DNA of 14,528 nt from JAWWBG01 sp033721095 (GCA_033721095.1 JAWWBG010000046.1:1-14528), one strand, 5' to 3'; positions 1 to 7,096 are shown, counted from the first letter of the stretch. Notes: generated by a model from the letters alone, not told the origin. Made by a program: numbers and translations.

Positions 1-291
1 GAAGGCGGCGTTCTCGGACAGGAAGCCATACCCCGGATGGACGGCATCAGCGTCAGACGAGACCGCTGCCGCGATCACGCGATCGATGTCGAGGTAGCTC
101 GTCGTCGCCGGCGCCGGGCCGACGAACACCGCCTGGTCGGCGTCACCGACGTGTGGATCGTCGGCGTCGACGTCGCTGTGGATGGCGACCGTCTCGATGC
201 CCAGCCGGCGGCAGGTGCGCATGATCCGTCGGGCGATCTCGCCGCGATTGGCGACCAGCAGTCGGCTGATGCCCGTCGGGCGGCCCGTCAT
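1..291 (-). CDS. Biotin carboxylase subunit of an acyl-CoA carboxylase (N-terminal 97 aa, runs off the window)
   Basis: Only the N-terminus is present; the gene continues beyond base 1. The translated part shows the start of the biotin carboxylase N-terminal domain: LLVANRGEIARRI at residues 11-23 and HPGYGFLSENAAF at the window edge, both hallmarks of acetyl-, propionyl- or methylcrotonyl-CoA carboxylase alpha subunits. These enzymes carboxylate biotin with ATP and bicarbonate and pass the CO2 to a carboxyltransferase that carboxylates an acyl-CoA. The ATG at 291-289 overlaps the stop codon of the upstream acyl-CoA dehydrogenase (ATGA, 4 bases), so the two are almost certainly translationally coupled. 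Pairing of an acyl-CoA dehydrogenase with a biotin carboxylase recalls the mycobacterial fadE19-accA1-accD1 leucine-degradation cluster, which favours a methylcrotonyl-CoA-type role. The substrate cannot be read from this fragment. Confidence 0.93.
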   Translation of the reverse strand, partial: MTGRPTGISRLLVANRGEIARRIMRTCRRLGIETVAIHSDVDADDPHVGDADQAVFVGPAPATTSYLDIDRVIAAAVSSDADAVHPGYGFLSENAAF

Positions 292-1424
292 TGGCGGCGG
301 CCGAGTTCCCGCCCGATGATGAACCGCTGCACCTCTGACGTGCCCTCGCCGATCTCCAGCACCTTCGCGTCCTGGTAGAACCGGCCGACGCGCGTCTCGG
401 TCATGAAGCCCATGCCGCCGAAGATCTGTGCTGCGCTGGCGGCAGCCGCGACCGCCTGCTCGGAGGCGTACAGCTTCGCGATCGACGCCTCCCGTCGGTA
501 CGGCAGCCCAGCCTGCTTGCGCTCGATGGCGTGCATCCACATCTGGCGGCCGGTCTGGGCGGCCACCTCCATGTCCGCGATCCGGAACGTGATGAGGTGG
601 CGCGTTCGCAGCGGCCGCCCGAACGTGATCCGGTCCTCGGTGTACTCGAGGCATTCGTCGATGCAGCCCTGGATCAGGCCGGTGGCCAGCGCCGAGATCG
701 CGATCCGGCCATCCGTCAACGTCTGGAGGAACTGGCCGAGCCCCGCACCCCGCCCACCGAGCAGGTTCGCGGCCGGCACGCGGACGTCGTCGAGGGTGAT
801 CGGGTGCGTGTCCGATGCGTGCCAGCCGACCTTGCGGTACGCGGGCTCGACGATGAAGCCGGGGGTGTCGACCGGCACGACGATCGCCGACATCTCGTCC
901 TCGCCCGTCCAGGCGGTGACGGTGCAGATCGAGGTGATCTCCGTGCCGACGTTCGTGATGAAGGCCTTCGAGCCGTTGATCACCCACTCGTCGCCGTCGA
1001 GGACTGCCCTCGTCCGCGTTGCGCCGCGGTTGTCCGTCCCACCGTCCGGTTCGGTCAACCCAAACGCGGCCAGCGCTTCCCCACGCGCCAGCGGCGGCAG
1101 CCACTGCTGCTTCTGCTCCTCGGTGCCGAACTCGAAGATGGGCGTGGCGCCAAGGCCGACGGCCGCCTCCAGCGTCAGGCCCAGCGACTGGTCGACCCGG
1201 CCGATCTCCTCGATCGCGATGCATGTGGCCAGCAGGTCACCGTCCATCCCGCCGTACTCGGACGGGAACGGGATCCCGAACAGTCCCAGCTCAGCCATCT
1301 GGGCCACGATCTCGAGGGGGAAGCGGGCGTTCGCGTTGAACTCGTCGGCGGCGGGCGCGATCACCCGGGCCGCGAAGTCGGCGACGACCTCGCGAAAGGA
1401 TTCCTGCTCCGGGGTGAGCAGCAC
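288..1424 (-). CDS. Acyl-CoA dehydrogenase, short-chain/branched-chain type
   Basis: A full-length flavin-dependent acyl-CoA dehydrogenase of 378 aa, the usual family size, catalysing alpha,beta-dehydrogenation of an acyl-CoA with electrons passed to electron-transfer flavoprotein. Visible features are the N-terminal helical domain beginning LLTPEQESFREVV, the FAD/substrate loop AFGLTEPDGGTDNRG near residue 120, the middle beta domain, the ITFGRPL helix, the QIFGGMGF motif, and the catalytic base Glu at about residue 360 in IGEGTSEVQRFIIGRELG. Glu in this late position is typical of short/medium-chain and isobutyryl-CoA members, whereas isovaleryl-CoA dehydrogenases carry the base elsewhere. 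Two GTG starts are possible, at 1430 and 1424; GGGAGG lies about five bases before 1424 and abuts 1430, so 1424 is preferred. It is followed with a 4-base overlap by the biotin carboxylase gene, suggesting one catabolic unit. Confidence 0.93.
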   Translation of the reverse strand: MLLTPEQESFREVVADFAARVIAPAADEFNANARFPLEIVAQMAELGLFGIPFPSEYGGMDGDLLATCIAIEEIGRVDQSLGLTLEAAVGLGATPIFEFGTEEQKQQWLPPLARGEALAAFGLTEPDGGTDNRGATRTRAVLDGDEWVINGSKAFITNVGTEITSICTVTAWTGEDEMSAIVVPVDTPGFIVEPAYRKVGWHASDTHPITLDDVRVPAANLLGGRGAGLGQFLQTLTDGRIAISALATGLIQGCIDECLEYTEDRITFGRPLRTRHLITFRIADMEVAAQTGRQMWMHAIERKQAGLPYRREASIAKLYASEQAVAAAASAAQIFGGMGFMTETRVGRFYQDAKVLEIGEGTSEVQRFIIGRELGRRQ

Positions 1425-1479
1425 GGCCACCTCCCGCAGTTGGCGCGTGCCACGGAGACTATTGAGACGCCGTCAGCCG

Positions 1480-1493
1480 GTGACGATCGTCAC
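1480..1493. repeat. Perfect 14-bp palindrome across the DUF5318 stop codon
   Basis: The sequence GTGACGATCGTCAC is its own reverse complement and contains the DUF5318 stop codon (1490-1492). Outer bases extend the dyad (AGCC before, GGCT after, with one unpaired G). It lies in the 65-base gap before the acyl-CoA dehydrogenase gene, so it could be an operator or a hairpin between the two genes. No T-run follows it. Function is inferred only. Confidence 0.4.
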
Positions 1494-1918
1494 GGCTCCA
1501 GCTGGAGGACGTTGCGGCCGTTGGCGACCCGCGAGCTCGTGGCATTCGCGCGTCGCCGATGCTCGAGACCGAAGGACTCGAGGAGGTGGTGCCAGCGGCA
1601 CGCAAGGCAGACCTCCACGGTGTAGGCGCGAAGGTCGCCGTACTTGGCAAAGACCGAGGCCAGCGACTCGGCGGGAATGGCCCGCCCGCCGCCGCTGCGG
1701 TTCGCGCGACGCCCCTCGTCGAACACGTAGGTGACCCGTCGGAGCTGGTCCTCACGGCAGAGCGGACACGGGTCCGATGATGTCGAGCCAAGATGTCGGC
1801 CGGCCCGAACGAGATCCGGATGCGCGTCGCACACGTCACCGGCGCCGATGAGGCCGTCACGGACCTGGGACAGCAACGCACGTCGCTGCATCCGGTAGTC
1901 CGTGCGTCCGACCCGCAC
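1490..1918 (-). CDS. DUF5318 family zinc-ribbon protein
   Basis: A 142-aa protein that I match by recall to the actinobacterial DUF5318 family: it begins RVGRTDYRMQRRALLSQV, followed by GDVCDAHPDLVRAGRHLG, DPCPLC, LRRVTYVFDE and TVEVCLACRWHHLLESF. Two CxxC pairs (Cys51/54 and Cys104/107) should form a zinc ribbon. The biochemical role of the family is unknown. Start choice: the reading frame stays open much further upstream, but GTG at 1918 is preceded by a strong AGGAGGAG four to five bases away, and the encoded N-terminus matches the family. This start leaves a 63-base divergent gap to the MFS gene. The C-terminal tail (RRRANATSSRVANG onward) is basic and probably disordered. It lies upstream of the acyl-CoA dehydrogenase on the same strand, with a 65-base gap holding a palindrome. 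Confidence 0.85.
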   Translation of the reverse strand: MRVGRTDYRMQRRALLSQVRDGLIGAGDVCDAHPDLVRAGRHLGSTSSDPCPLCREDQLRRVTYVFDEGRRANRSGGGRAIPAESLASVFAKYGDLRAYTVEVCLACRWHHLLESFGLEHRRRANATSSRVANGRNVLQLEP

Positions 1919-1981
1919 TGCTCCTCCTGGAAGCGGCAACCGCTCCAGCGTACGGACAACCTCCGGTCGAAGGGCGCCTGC
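1919..1981. promoter_or_regulatory. Divergent promoter interval between DUF5318 and MFS genes
   Basis: Sixty-three bases separate the two divergent starts and must contain at least part of both control regions. A small dyad AGCGG-CAA-CCGCT lies at 1932-1944 and could bind a regulator. No convincing -10/-35 pair was recognised. The ribosome-binding sites of both genes are at its ends. Confidence 0.35.
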
Positions 1982-3358
1982 TTGACTCGGCCCGTGGACG
2001 CGGCACCCGACCCGACGACCAGCGACGCCGAGCCGTCGCGGCTGGCGGCCATCCGCGAGCTGATGCAGCTCCCGGCATTTCGGCGCCTGCTGATCGTGCG
2101 TTGGTCCTCCCAGTTCGCCGACGGGCTGTTCCAGGTGGGCTCGATCGGCCTGCTCCTGTTCGCGCTGGATCCGTTCGCACAGACGAGCGCGACCGACATC
2201 GCCGAGGTCATTGCCATCACGGCACTGCCGTTCACGATCGTCGGGCCCGTGGCTGGCGTGTTCATCGACCGCTGGCGCCGGCGGAGGATCCTCGCGGGGG
2301 CGGCACTGACCCGCGTGGTCCTCATCGCCGCAACCCTCCCGCTGGTGTCGGCACACCTCTTGGGCCTCTCGACGGGCGAAACCATCTACTACGTGGCAGT
2401 CCTGGTCGCCCTCGGCATCAACCGGTTCCAGCTCGCGACGCTCGGCGCCATCCTGCCGCGGCTGGTGCCCACCGAGGTGCTCCTGCCGGCCAACGCCATC
2501 AGCTCCACGGGCGGCTCGCTGGTCGTCCTCAGCGGCGCCACCGTGGGCGGACTGTTGGCCGGGCTGATTGGCGACACGAACGGCGGACCCGAGATCGTGG
2601 TGGCGATCTCGGAGGTGTTCCTGGTCGTGTCCGCACTGGCCGCCCTCCGTTTCGTCAGCAGCGAGCTCGGCCCGGACGCCGACGAGGTGGCCACCGGAAC
2701 CACCGTCGCCGACGCCTACCGAGACGTCGTGGCCGGCGCGCGGGACATCACCCGGGCCCGACGGGCGTGGGCGCCCATGGTCACCTTCGCCACCCTCCGG
2801 TTCTCCACGGTGGGGGCCTCGATCGCCGCCCTGCTCGTGATCCGCAACGAGTTCGGTGGTGGCTCCACGGACGTGGGCTTCTTCCTTGCATCCTTCGGCG
2901 TCGGCGTGGGCGTCGGCGCGGTCGCCGGATCGCTGCTCGACCGGCTGACCGACGTCCGGCAGGAGACGATGGTGCGGGTGGGGACACTGGCGACGGGCCT
3001 GGTCATCATTGCCGTCGGCCCGATCCTGACGACCGCGTCACTGCTGACGTTGTCCGGCCTCATGGGGCTCGGGTTCGGTGTCACGAAGGTCGCCACCGAC
3101 ACGCTCGTCCAGACGGGACTGCCCGACGCGATGCGCGGACGGCTGTTCGCGGCGTTCGACGTCATCGTCAACCTGTTCGTCGTCGCGGCCGGCGTCACGG
3201 TGGCGCTGCTGCTGACCGACGTGTCGCGCAGCGACGACCTCATGCTCGGACTGGGAGCCCTGCTGGCACTGCTGCCGATCGTCGGTCGAAACTGGCTCCG
3301 GCGGTTGCCGCCAGCCGTCGACGTCGAGACGTGGGAAGAGGCACGCCACCTGCACTGA
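1982..3358 (+). CDS. MFS transporter (MFS_3/EntS-like exporter)
   Basis: A 458-aa integral membrane protein with about twelve hydrophobic segments in two halves, the usual major facilitator layout. The cytoplasmic loop between helices 2 and 3 carries the motif-A-like GVFIDRWRRRR (residues 92-102); ILPRLVPTEVLLPANAI (157-173) and LPDAMRGRLFAAF (380-392) resemble the MFS_3 group that includes the enterobactin exporter EntS. Members export siderophores, drugs or other small molecules by proton antiport; the substrate here cannot be told. The frame is open from 1793, but that upstream part overlaps the antisense DUF5318 gene and reads as polar non-membrane sequence. TTG at 1982 has AAGGG seven bases upstream and starts 27 residues before the first conserved segment, so it is preferred; GTG at 1994 is the alternative. 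The next gene starts 86 bases downstream on the same strand. Confidence 0.88.
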   Translation: MTRPVDAAPDPTTSDAEPSRLAAIRELMQLPAFRRLLIVRWSSQFADGLFQVGSIGLLLFALDPFAQTSATDIAEVIAITALPFTIVGPVAGVFIDRWRRRRILAGAALTRVVLIAATLPLVSAHLLGLSTGETIYYVAVLVALGINRFQLATLGAILPRLVPTEVLLPANAISSTGGSLVVLSGATVGGLLAGLIGDTNGGPEIVVAISEVFLVVSALAALRFVSSELGPDADEVATGTTVADAYRDVVAGARDITRARRAWAPMVTFATLRFSTVGASIAALLVIRNEFGGGSTDVGFFLASFGVGVGVGAVAGSLLDRLTDVRQETMVRVGTLATGLVIIAVGPILTTASLLTLSGLMGLGFGVTKVATDTLVQTGLPDAMRGRLFAAFDVIVNLFVVAAGVTVALLLTDVSRSDDLMLGLGALLALLPIVGRNWLRRLPPAVDVETWEEARHLH

Positions 3359-3444
3359 TGGCATGATGCAGCCCAGCGGGTGAGACGTGCGGCCCACGGT
3401 CGGCCACAATCGGCCCGCCACAGCGACGAGGGACAACACCAACC

Positions 3445-4005
3445 ATGGCCGAGGGCGAACGCAAGCCGCGAATCATCACGCGGGGTCGCGGCGACGACCA
3501 ACCCGAGCGAACAGCGTTCCGCCTGGTGCCACGCGTCGGCGCATCCGAGGTGCGGCACAACGACCGCAAGCCCCGTTACACCATCGACCCGCTCCAGCTT
3601 GTCACGGTCGCCGTCGTCGTCGCGCTGCTGATCCACGCGCTGGCGCTCATCCTCCGGGCAGGGTTCGACGACTTCGACCTGTTCGACCCGCACGTCCAGG
3701 TCGCTGGCCTCCACGGCACACGCCTGTCGGCCATCATCGAGGGCGTCCTCGGCCTCGTCCTGCTGTACGGCATCGTCGGCATCGTCGACCAGACCGCACT
3801 GCGGATCCTCGGCTTCCTCTTGGGCATCGCCGGCGCGGTCCTCATCATCGAACCCGAGTCCGTGCACCAGTGGCTGGCCGTGCACGAGGACAACGGCGCC
3901 GTGGCCCTGGTGGTTGGCGTCCTGCTGGTCCTCGGGTCACTCACGCCGGTGCTCAATGTCTACCCCAAGCCGCCGCCAGTCGGACGAGCACCCTGGGAAC
4001 GCTGA
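3445..4005 (+). CDS. Four-helix membrane protein of unknown function
   Basis: I do not recognise the family of this 186-aa protein. The first 45 residues are polar and strongly basic (RKPRIITRGRGDD and RHNDRKPRY), consistent with a cytoplasmic tail. Four hydrophobic segments follow at about 50-71, 93-115, 118-136 and 151-173, with a loop rich in Asp and Phe (FDDFDLFDPH, 74-83) after the first and an acidic/His loop ESVHQWLAVHED (138-149) before the last. An even helix count places both ends on the same side, presumably cytoplasmic. The start ATG at 3445 has only a weak GAGGGA about eleven bases upstream. It lies 86 bases after the MFS gene. Its last 46 bases overlap the end of the convergent sodX-like gene, so its C-terminal PPPVGRAPWER is coded on both strands. 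Confidence 0.75.
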   Translation: MAEGERKPRIITRGRGDDQPERTAFRLVPRVGASEVRHNDRKPRYTIDPLQLVTVAVVVALLIHALALILRAGFDDFDLFDPHVQVAGLHGTRLSAIIEGVLGLVLLYGIVGIVDQTALRILGFLLGIAGAVLIIEPESVHQWLAVHEDNGAVALVVGVLLVLGSLTPVLNVYPKPPPVGRAPWER

Positions 4006-4385
4006 CGCGGCGGCAGCCGCACCACGACGACACGTCGAATCGCCGCCGTCGGGACACCCCCGAAGAACCGGGAATCGGTCGAGGCAATCGGGTTGTCCCC
4101 CACCAGCCAGACGCTGCCGGCCTCCACCCGCTCGACCCGCTTGATCACCGAACGATCCGGGTCGCGCGGATCCCGTGCGACCACGATGCGCCCCGGTCGC
4201 AGCGCCCCCGGGAGCCACGCCGGCAGCGTGGCGACGAGCTGGCCGGGCGCAAGCGTCGGGCGCATCGACTCGCCCTCGACCCGGACCAGCGAGCGATTGG
4301 CCGCCCAGGCGATGGCCCACAGCCACACGAGGGCACCGGCCCACCGGGAGACATGCACTGCGCCCTCGCGACCTCGATCAGCCAT
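3960..4385 (-). CDS. sodX: S26 signal peptidase-like NiSOD maturation protease (SodX-type)
   Basis: A 141-aa protein with one N-terminal membrane segment (residues about 14-30, WAGALVWLWAIAWAANR) followed by a small type I signal peptidase domain. The nucleophile is Ser40 in VEGESMRPTLAPGQ and the general-base Lys82 lies in SVIKRVERVE; WLVGDNPIASTDSR (93-106) is the conserved GDN...DSR box. Its small size and position next to sodN identify it as the probable nickel-type SOD maturation protease, which removes the pro-peptide so that the new N-terminal His can bind nickel. The ATG at 4385 has AAGGA nine bases upstream. It is divergent from sodN with only 47 bases between starts, and its 3' end overlaps the four-helix membrane protein gene by 46 bases in convergent orientation. 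The C-terminus RLPPRQRSQGARP is basic and not part of the fold. Confidence 0.88.
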   Translation of the reverse strand: MADRGREGAVHVSRWAGALVWLWAIAWAANRSLVRVEGESMRPTLAPGQLVATLPAWLPGALRPGRIVVARDPRDPDRSVIKRVERVEAGSVWLVGDNPIASTDSRFFGGVPTAAIRRVVVVRLPPRQRSQGARPTGGGLG

Positions 4386-4389
4386 TCAC

Positions 4390-4395
4390 TACAGT
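4390..4395 (+). promoter_or_regulatory. Possible -10 element for sodN
   Basis: TACAGT fits the TANNNT pattern of a vegetative -10 box and would start transcription near 4402, giving a leader of about 30 bases. No good -35 is visible, and the element overlaps the upstream edge of sodX. The pair must share a very compact control region. Confidence 0.22.
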
Positions 4396-4432
4396 CCTTC
4401 GCATGCCGGCAACCAACTGGAGCACACCCACG

Positions 4433-4861
4433 ATGGCTCTCTTCTCCCTCCTGAACCCGCTGCGTCCGATCGAGGCCGCCTCCGCGCACTGCGACCTGTT
4501 CTGCGGGGTCTACTACCCCGAGCAGGCACGCATCGAGGCCGAGTCGGTCAAGGCGTGCTCCGAGAAGTACCACGCCTCCGACGACGAGGTGTTCCGCGCG
4601 CGCTGCATCGCCATCAAGGAGGAGCGCGCCGAGCTCGTCAAGCACCACCTCTGGGTCCTGTGGACCGACTACTTCAAGCCGCCGCACCTCGAGGAGCACC
4701 CCGAGCTCCACGACCTGTTCTGGCAGGCCACCAAGCTCGCCGGCGACGCCAAGAAGTCCATGGACGTCCAGGTCGGCGAGGACCTGCTGGACGCGATCGA
4801 CGGCATCGCCGAGATCTTCTGGCAGACCAAGGGCGGCAAGCCCGACTGGCTCACGAGCTGA
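4433..4861 (+). CDS. sodN: Nickel-containing superoxide dismutase precursor
   Basis: NiSOD converts superoxide to oxygen and hydrogen peroxide as a homohexamer, using Ni held by the N-terminal hook of the mature enzyme. The 142-aa precursor has an 18-residue pro-peptide ending IEAASA, and maturation should occur before His19, where the hook HCDLFCGVY begins (bases 4487 onward). In mature numbering His1, Cys2, Asp3, Cys6, Tyr9, Glu17 and Arg47 are all present, but the normally conserved Pro5 is Phe. Two additional cysteines appear at mature 24 and 40. The rest (RIEAESVKA, KEERAELVKHHLWVLWTDYFKPPH, ELHDLFWQA, IAEIFWQTK) matches the four-helix family closely, and length is normal. ATG 4433 is chosen over ATG 4403 because GGAG lies ten bases upstream and the pro-peptide then has the usual short length. 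The neighbouring divergent sodX-type protease supports the call. The 3' end overlaps the convergent methyltransferase gene by 11 bases. Confidence 0.95.
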   Translation: MALFSLLNPLRPIEAASAHCDLFCGVYYPEQARIEAESVKACSEKYHASDDEVFRARCIAIKEERAELVKHHLWVLWTDYFKPPHLEEHPELHDLFWQATKLAGDAKKSMDVQVGEDLLDAIDGIAEIFWQTKGGKPDWLTS

Positions 4862-5651
4862 CGCGTCCGCCGGGCCGCTCGGCCAACACGAGCAGTTCCG
4901 GATCGTCCAGGCGCACGGGTGCGTCGCGGTCGACCGGCCGATAACGACCCGGTTCGACGCCGACGACCGAGACCACGTCGAGGCCAGCGTCGTTCGCGAG
5001 CCGGATCGCGCCGGGCACCGTGTACGCCGACGTCCAGAGCTCGAACCGTCGGCGCTCGTCGTCCGGTCCTCGCACCTCGGCGGGCTGGTGGTGTGTCAAG
5101 GACATGGTGTCGAACGCGTCGCCCGGCGCCAGGTGACGGGCTGCGAACAACGCGTGGAAGACCGTGAAGGCCGCGCGTCCTCCGGGTCGAACGGCGCGCG
5201 CGAGGTTGGCCACCACGGCCGGGTCGCTGGCGGCGCCCGTTCCCAGCCCCCCGTGGCAGAGGCACACGGCCGCATCGAAGCCCTCGACGTCGAGTGGCTC
5301 GCGAACGTCGGCCACCTCGAAGAAGACCCCGGGGGACTCGGCGCGGCGTGCGGCCGCCACGAGGCGGGGCGAGGCGTCGAGCCCCAGCCCGCCGATGCCG
5401 CGCTTGGCCAGCTCGCGCAGGTGTCGGCCCGTACCGCAGCCGAGGTCGAGGACGCGGCTGCCGGCGGCCAACGCGAGCGAGTCGACGAGCACGTCCACCT
5501 CGGCAACCGTTCCGGACGCGAAGACGTTGCGGTCGTAGAGCTCGCCCTGGAAGTCCCCGATGGCCTCGTAGAACGGCGGCTCGGTCGTGCCGGGAGGAGC
5601 GGACCGCTCGACGGGCTGGTCAGCGTGGTCACGCCATGAGGACTGTGTCAC
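4851..5651 (-). CDS. Class I SAM-dependent methyltransferase
   Basis: A 266-aa protein with a Rossmann methyltransferase core. Motif I is VLDLGCGTGRHLRELA at about residues 67-82, followed by the acidic end of strand 2 (GLGLDASPRLVAAARR) and motif IV-like FDAAVCLCHGGLGTG; RAVRPGGRAAFTVFH is the usual post-I/V segment. The substrate cannot be predicted. The C-terminal half (ELWTSAYTVPGAIRLANDAGLDVVSVVGVEPGRYRPVD) resembles small-molecule methyltransferases that act after a core extension. The frame is open to GTG 5669, but GTG 5651 overlaps the pcnA stop as GTGA, the common coupling arrangement, so it is preferred. It is thus co-transcribed behind pcnA, suggesting but not proving a link to RNA metabolism. 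Its end overlaps sodN by 11 bases. Confidence 0.85.
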   Translation of the reverse strand: MTQSSWRDHADQPVERSAPPGTTEPPFYEAIGDFQGELYDRNVFASGTVAEVDVLVDSLALAAGSRVLDLGCGTGRHLRELAKRGIGGLGLDASPRLVAAARRAESPGVFFEVADVREPLDVEGFDAAVCLCHGGLGTGAASDPAVVANLARAVRPGGRAAFTVFHALFAARHLAPGDAFDTMSLTHHQPAEVRGPDDERRRFELWTSAYTVPGAIRLANDAGLDVVSVVGVEPGRYRPVDRDAPVRLDDPELLVLAERPGGRVSS

Positions 5652-7096
5652 TCCTGTCCGGCCCACCACTCGTCGAGTTCTTGCAGCGCCTCCTCCTCGG
5701 TCATCGATCCTCGCTCGATGCGAAGCTCCAGGAGGTGGTTCCAGGCGCGTCCGACGTCCTTGCCCGGCGGGATGCCCAGGTGCGCCATGATCTGGTTGCC
5801 ATCGATCGGCGGCCGGAGCCGGTCGAGCTCCTCCTGCTCGCGGAGAATGTCGATGCGCTCCTCGAGCTCGTCCATCCGCCGCTGGATCGCGTTGGCCCGA
5901 CGCTGGTTTCCCGTCGTCACGTCGGCGCGCGTGAGGGCATTCAGCCGCTCAAGCAGCGGCCCGGCATCGCGGACGTACCGGCGAACGGCCGAGTCGGTCC
6001 AGCCCTGCCGGTAGGTGTGGAACCGCAGGTGCATGCGTACGAGGTCGGCAACGTCGTTGGTGGTCTTCCTGTCAAAGCGGAGCTCCTCCATGCGCCGCTG
6101 CGCGACGCGGGCACCCTCCATGTCGTGGTGGAGGAACGACACGGTCCCGTCGTCGTGGATCCGGCGGGTCTGGGGCTTGGCGATGTCATGCAGCAGCGCC
6201 GCCATCCTCAGCGTGAAGTCGGGCTGGTCGCCCTCGAGCTCCATCGTGTTGCGGATCACCGCCAGCGTGTGGCGGTACACGTCCTTGTGGCGATGCATCG
6301 GGTCCGCGCACTCGCGCAGGGGCCGCAACTCGGGGATGACCCAGGGGTCCAGGCCCAGTGCGAGCACGAGGTTGATCCCGACGTCCGGATGCGGTGAGCA
6401 GATCAGCTTGACCAGCTCGTCACGGATGCGCTCAGCCGAGATGTCGTCCAACCTTGGCGCCAGCAACTGCGCGGCCGTGTACGTGTCGTCGTCCACGGTC
6501 GCGTCGAATCGGGCGGCGAAGCGGGCCAGCCGCAGCATGCGCAGCGGATCGTCCGAAAACGACGTGTGAGGGTCGATCGGCGTGCGCAGCCGCCTCGCGT
6601 TCAGGTCCGACAGCCCGCCGAACAGATCCACGAACCGGAACTCCGGCACCCGCACGGCCATGGCATTCATGGTGAAGTCGCGGCGGGCGAGGTCGCCCTC
6701 GATCGTCTCGCCGAACTCCACCTGCGGGTGGCGGGAGCCGGGGGTGTACGCGTCGCTGCGGAACGTCGTGATCTCCACGATGCGCTTGCGCCCGTCCGCC
6801 GCAGCATGCTCACACGAGACGGTGCCGAACTCCGAACCCGTCAGCCACACCGCACTGGCCCACGGCCGCACGATTCGTTCGGTCTCGTCGGGTCGCGCAC
6901 TGGTCGCGAAGTCGAGGTCCAGCTGGTCCACCACCGACGCATCGCCGGCTGCCAGCAGGGTGTCGCGCACCGCGCCGCCAACGAGGTACAGCTCGTGACC
7001 GGCGGCCGCGAACCGTCCACCCAGCTCCCGTGCCTCGGGGAACACGTCGAGCATGCGACCCAGCTGGGCTGCGTGCTCGTCGTCGAGTTCGGACAT
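5648..7096 (-). CDS. pcnA: CCA-adding tRNA nucleotidyltransferase
   Basis: A 482-aa class II polymerase-beta-type nucleotidyltransferase that builds or repairs the 3' CCA end of tRNAs. The head domain shows YLVGGAVRDTLL (37-48), the metal-binding DLDFAT with Asp60/Asp62, EGDLARRDFTMNAMAV (133-148), FVDLFGGLSDLNARRLRT and DPLRMLRLARFAARF (183-197). An HD domain follows, with His276 (YRHTL), His303-Asp304 (LLHDIAKP) and FLHHD (321-325), as in actinobacterial PcnA proteins of this length. The C-terminus contains a charged helical stretch (MDELEERIDILREQEELDRL) before LGIPPGKDVGRAWNHLLE. It is divergent from the DUF6049 gene, as in mycobacteria, but the Nudix hydrolase gene that often lies between them is absent. 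No strong ribosome-binding site precedes the ATG; TCGGAC follows it, giving MSELDD. Confidence 0.95.
   Translation of the reverse strand: MSELDDEHAAQLGRMLDVFPEARELGGRFAAAGHELYLVGGAVRDTLLAAGDASVVDQLDLDFATSARPDETERIVRPWASAVWLTGSEFGTVSCEHAAADGRKRIVEITTFRSDAYTPGSRHPQVEFGETIEGDLARRDFTMNAMAVRVPEFRFVDLFGGLSDLNARRLRTPIDPHTSFSDDPLRMLRLARFAARFDATVDDDTYTAAQLLAPRLDDISAERIRDELVKLICSPHPDVGINLVLALGLDPWVIPELRPLRECADPMHRHKDVYRHTLAVIRNTMELEGDQPDFTLRMAALLHDIAKPQTRRIHDDGTVSFLHHDMEGARVAQRRMEELRFDRKTTNDVADLVRMHLRFHTYRQGWTDSAVRRYVRDAGPLLERLNALTRADVTTGNQRRANAIQRRMDELEERIDILREQEELDRLRPPIDGNQIMAHLGIPPGKDVGRAWNHLLELRIERGSMTEEEALQELDEWWAGQE

Noticed and set aside
403..1734. Plus-strand open frame of 443 codons opposite the acyl-CoA dehydrogenase
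   Set aside because: Low-complexity Ser/Arg/Pro translation without motifs; the minus-strand frame has an unmistakable enzyme family match.
1793..1981. N-terminal extension of the MFS protein from ATG 1793
   Set aside because: It would be antisense to the conserved DUF5318 coding region, reads as polar non-membrane sequence, and has a better downstream TTG with ribosome-binding site.
3359..3444. Terminator between the MFS gene and the small membrane protein
   Set aside because: Only short, poorly paired repeats (CTGCA/TGCAG with a 12-base loop; scattered GGCC) are visible, not a credible hairpin.
4070..4097. GGGAAT-N16-GTTGTC resembling the trx promoter motif
   Set aside because: It lies inside the sodX coding region more than 330 bases before sodN, with off-consensus spacing and no CGTTCC box.
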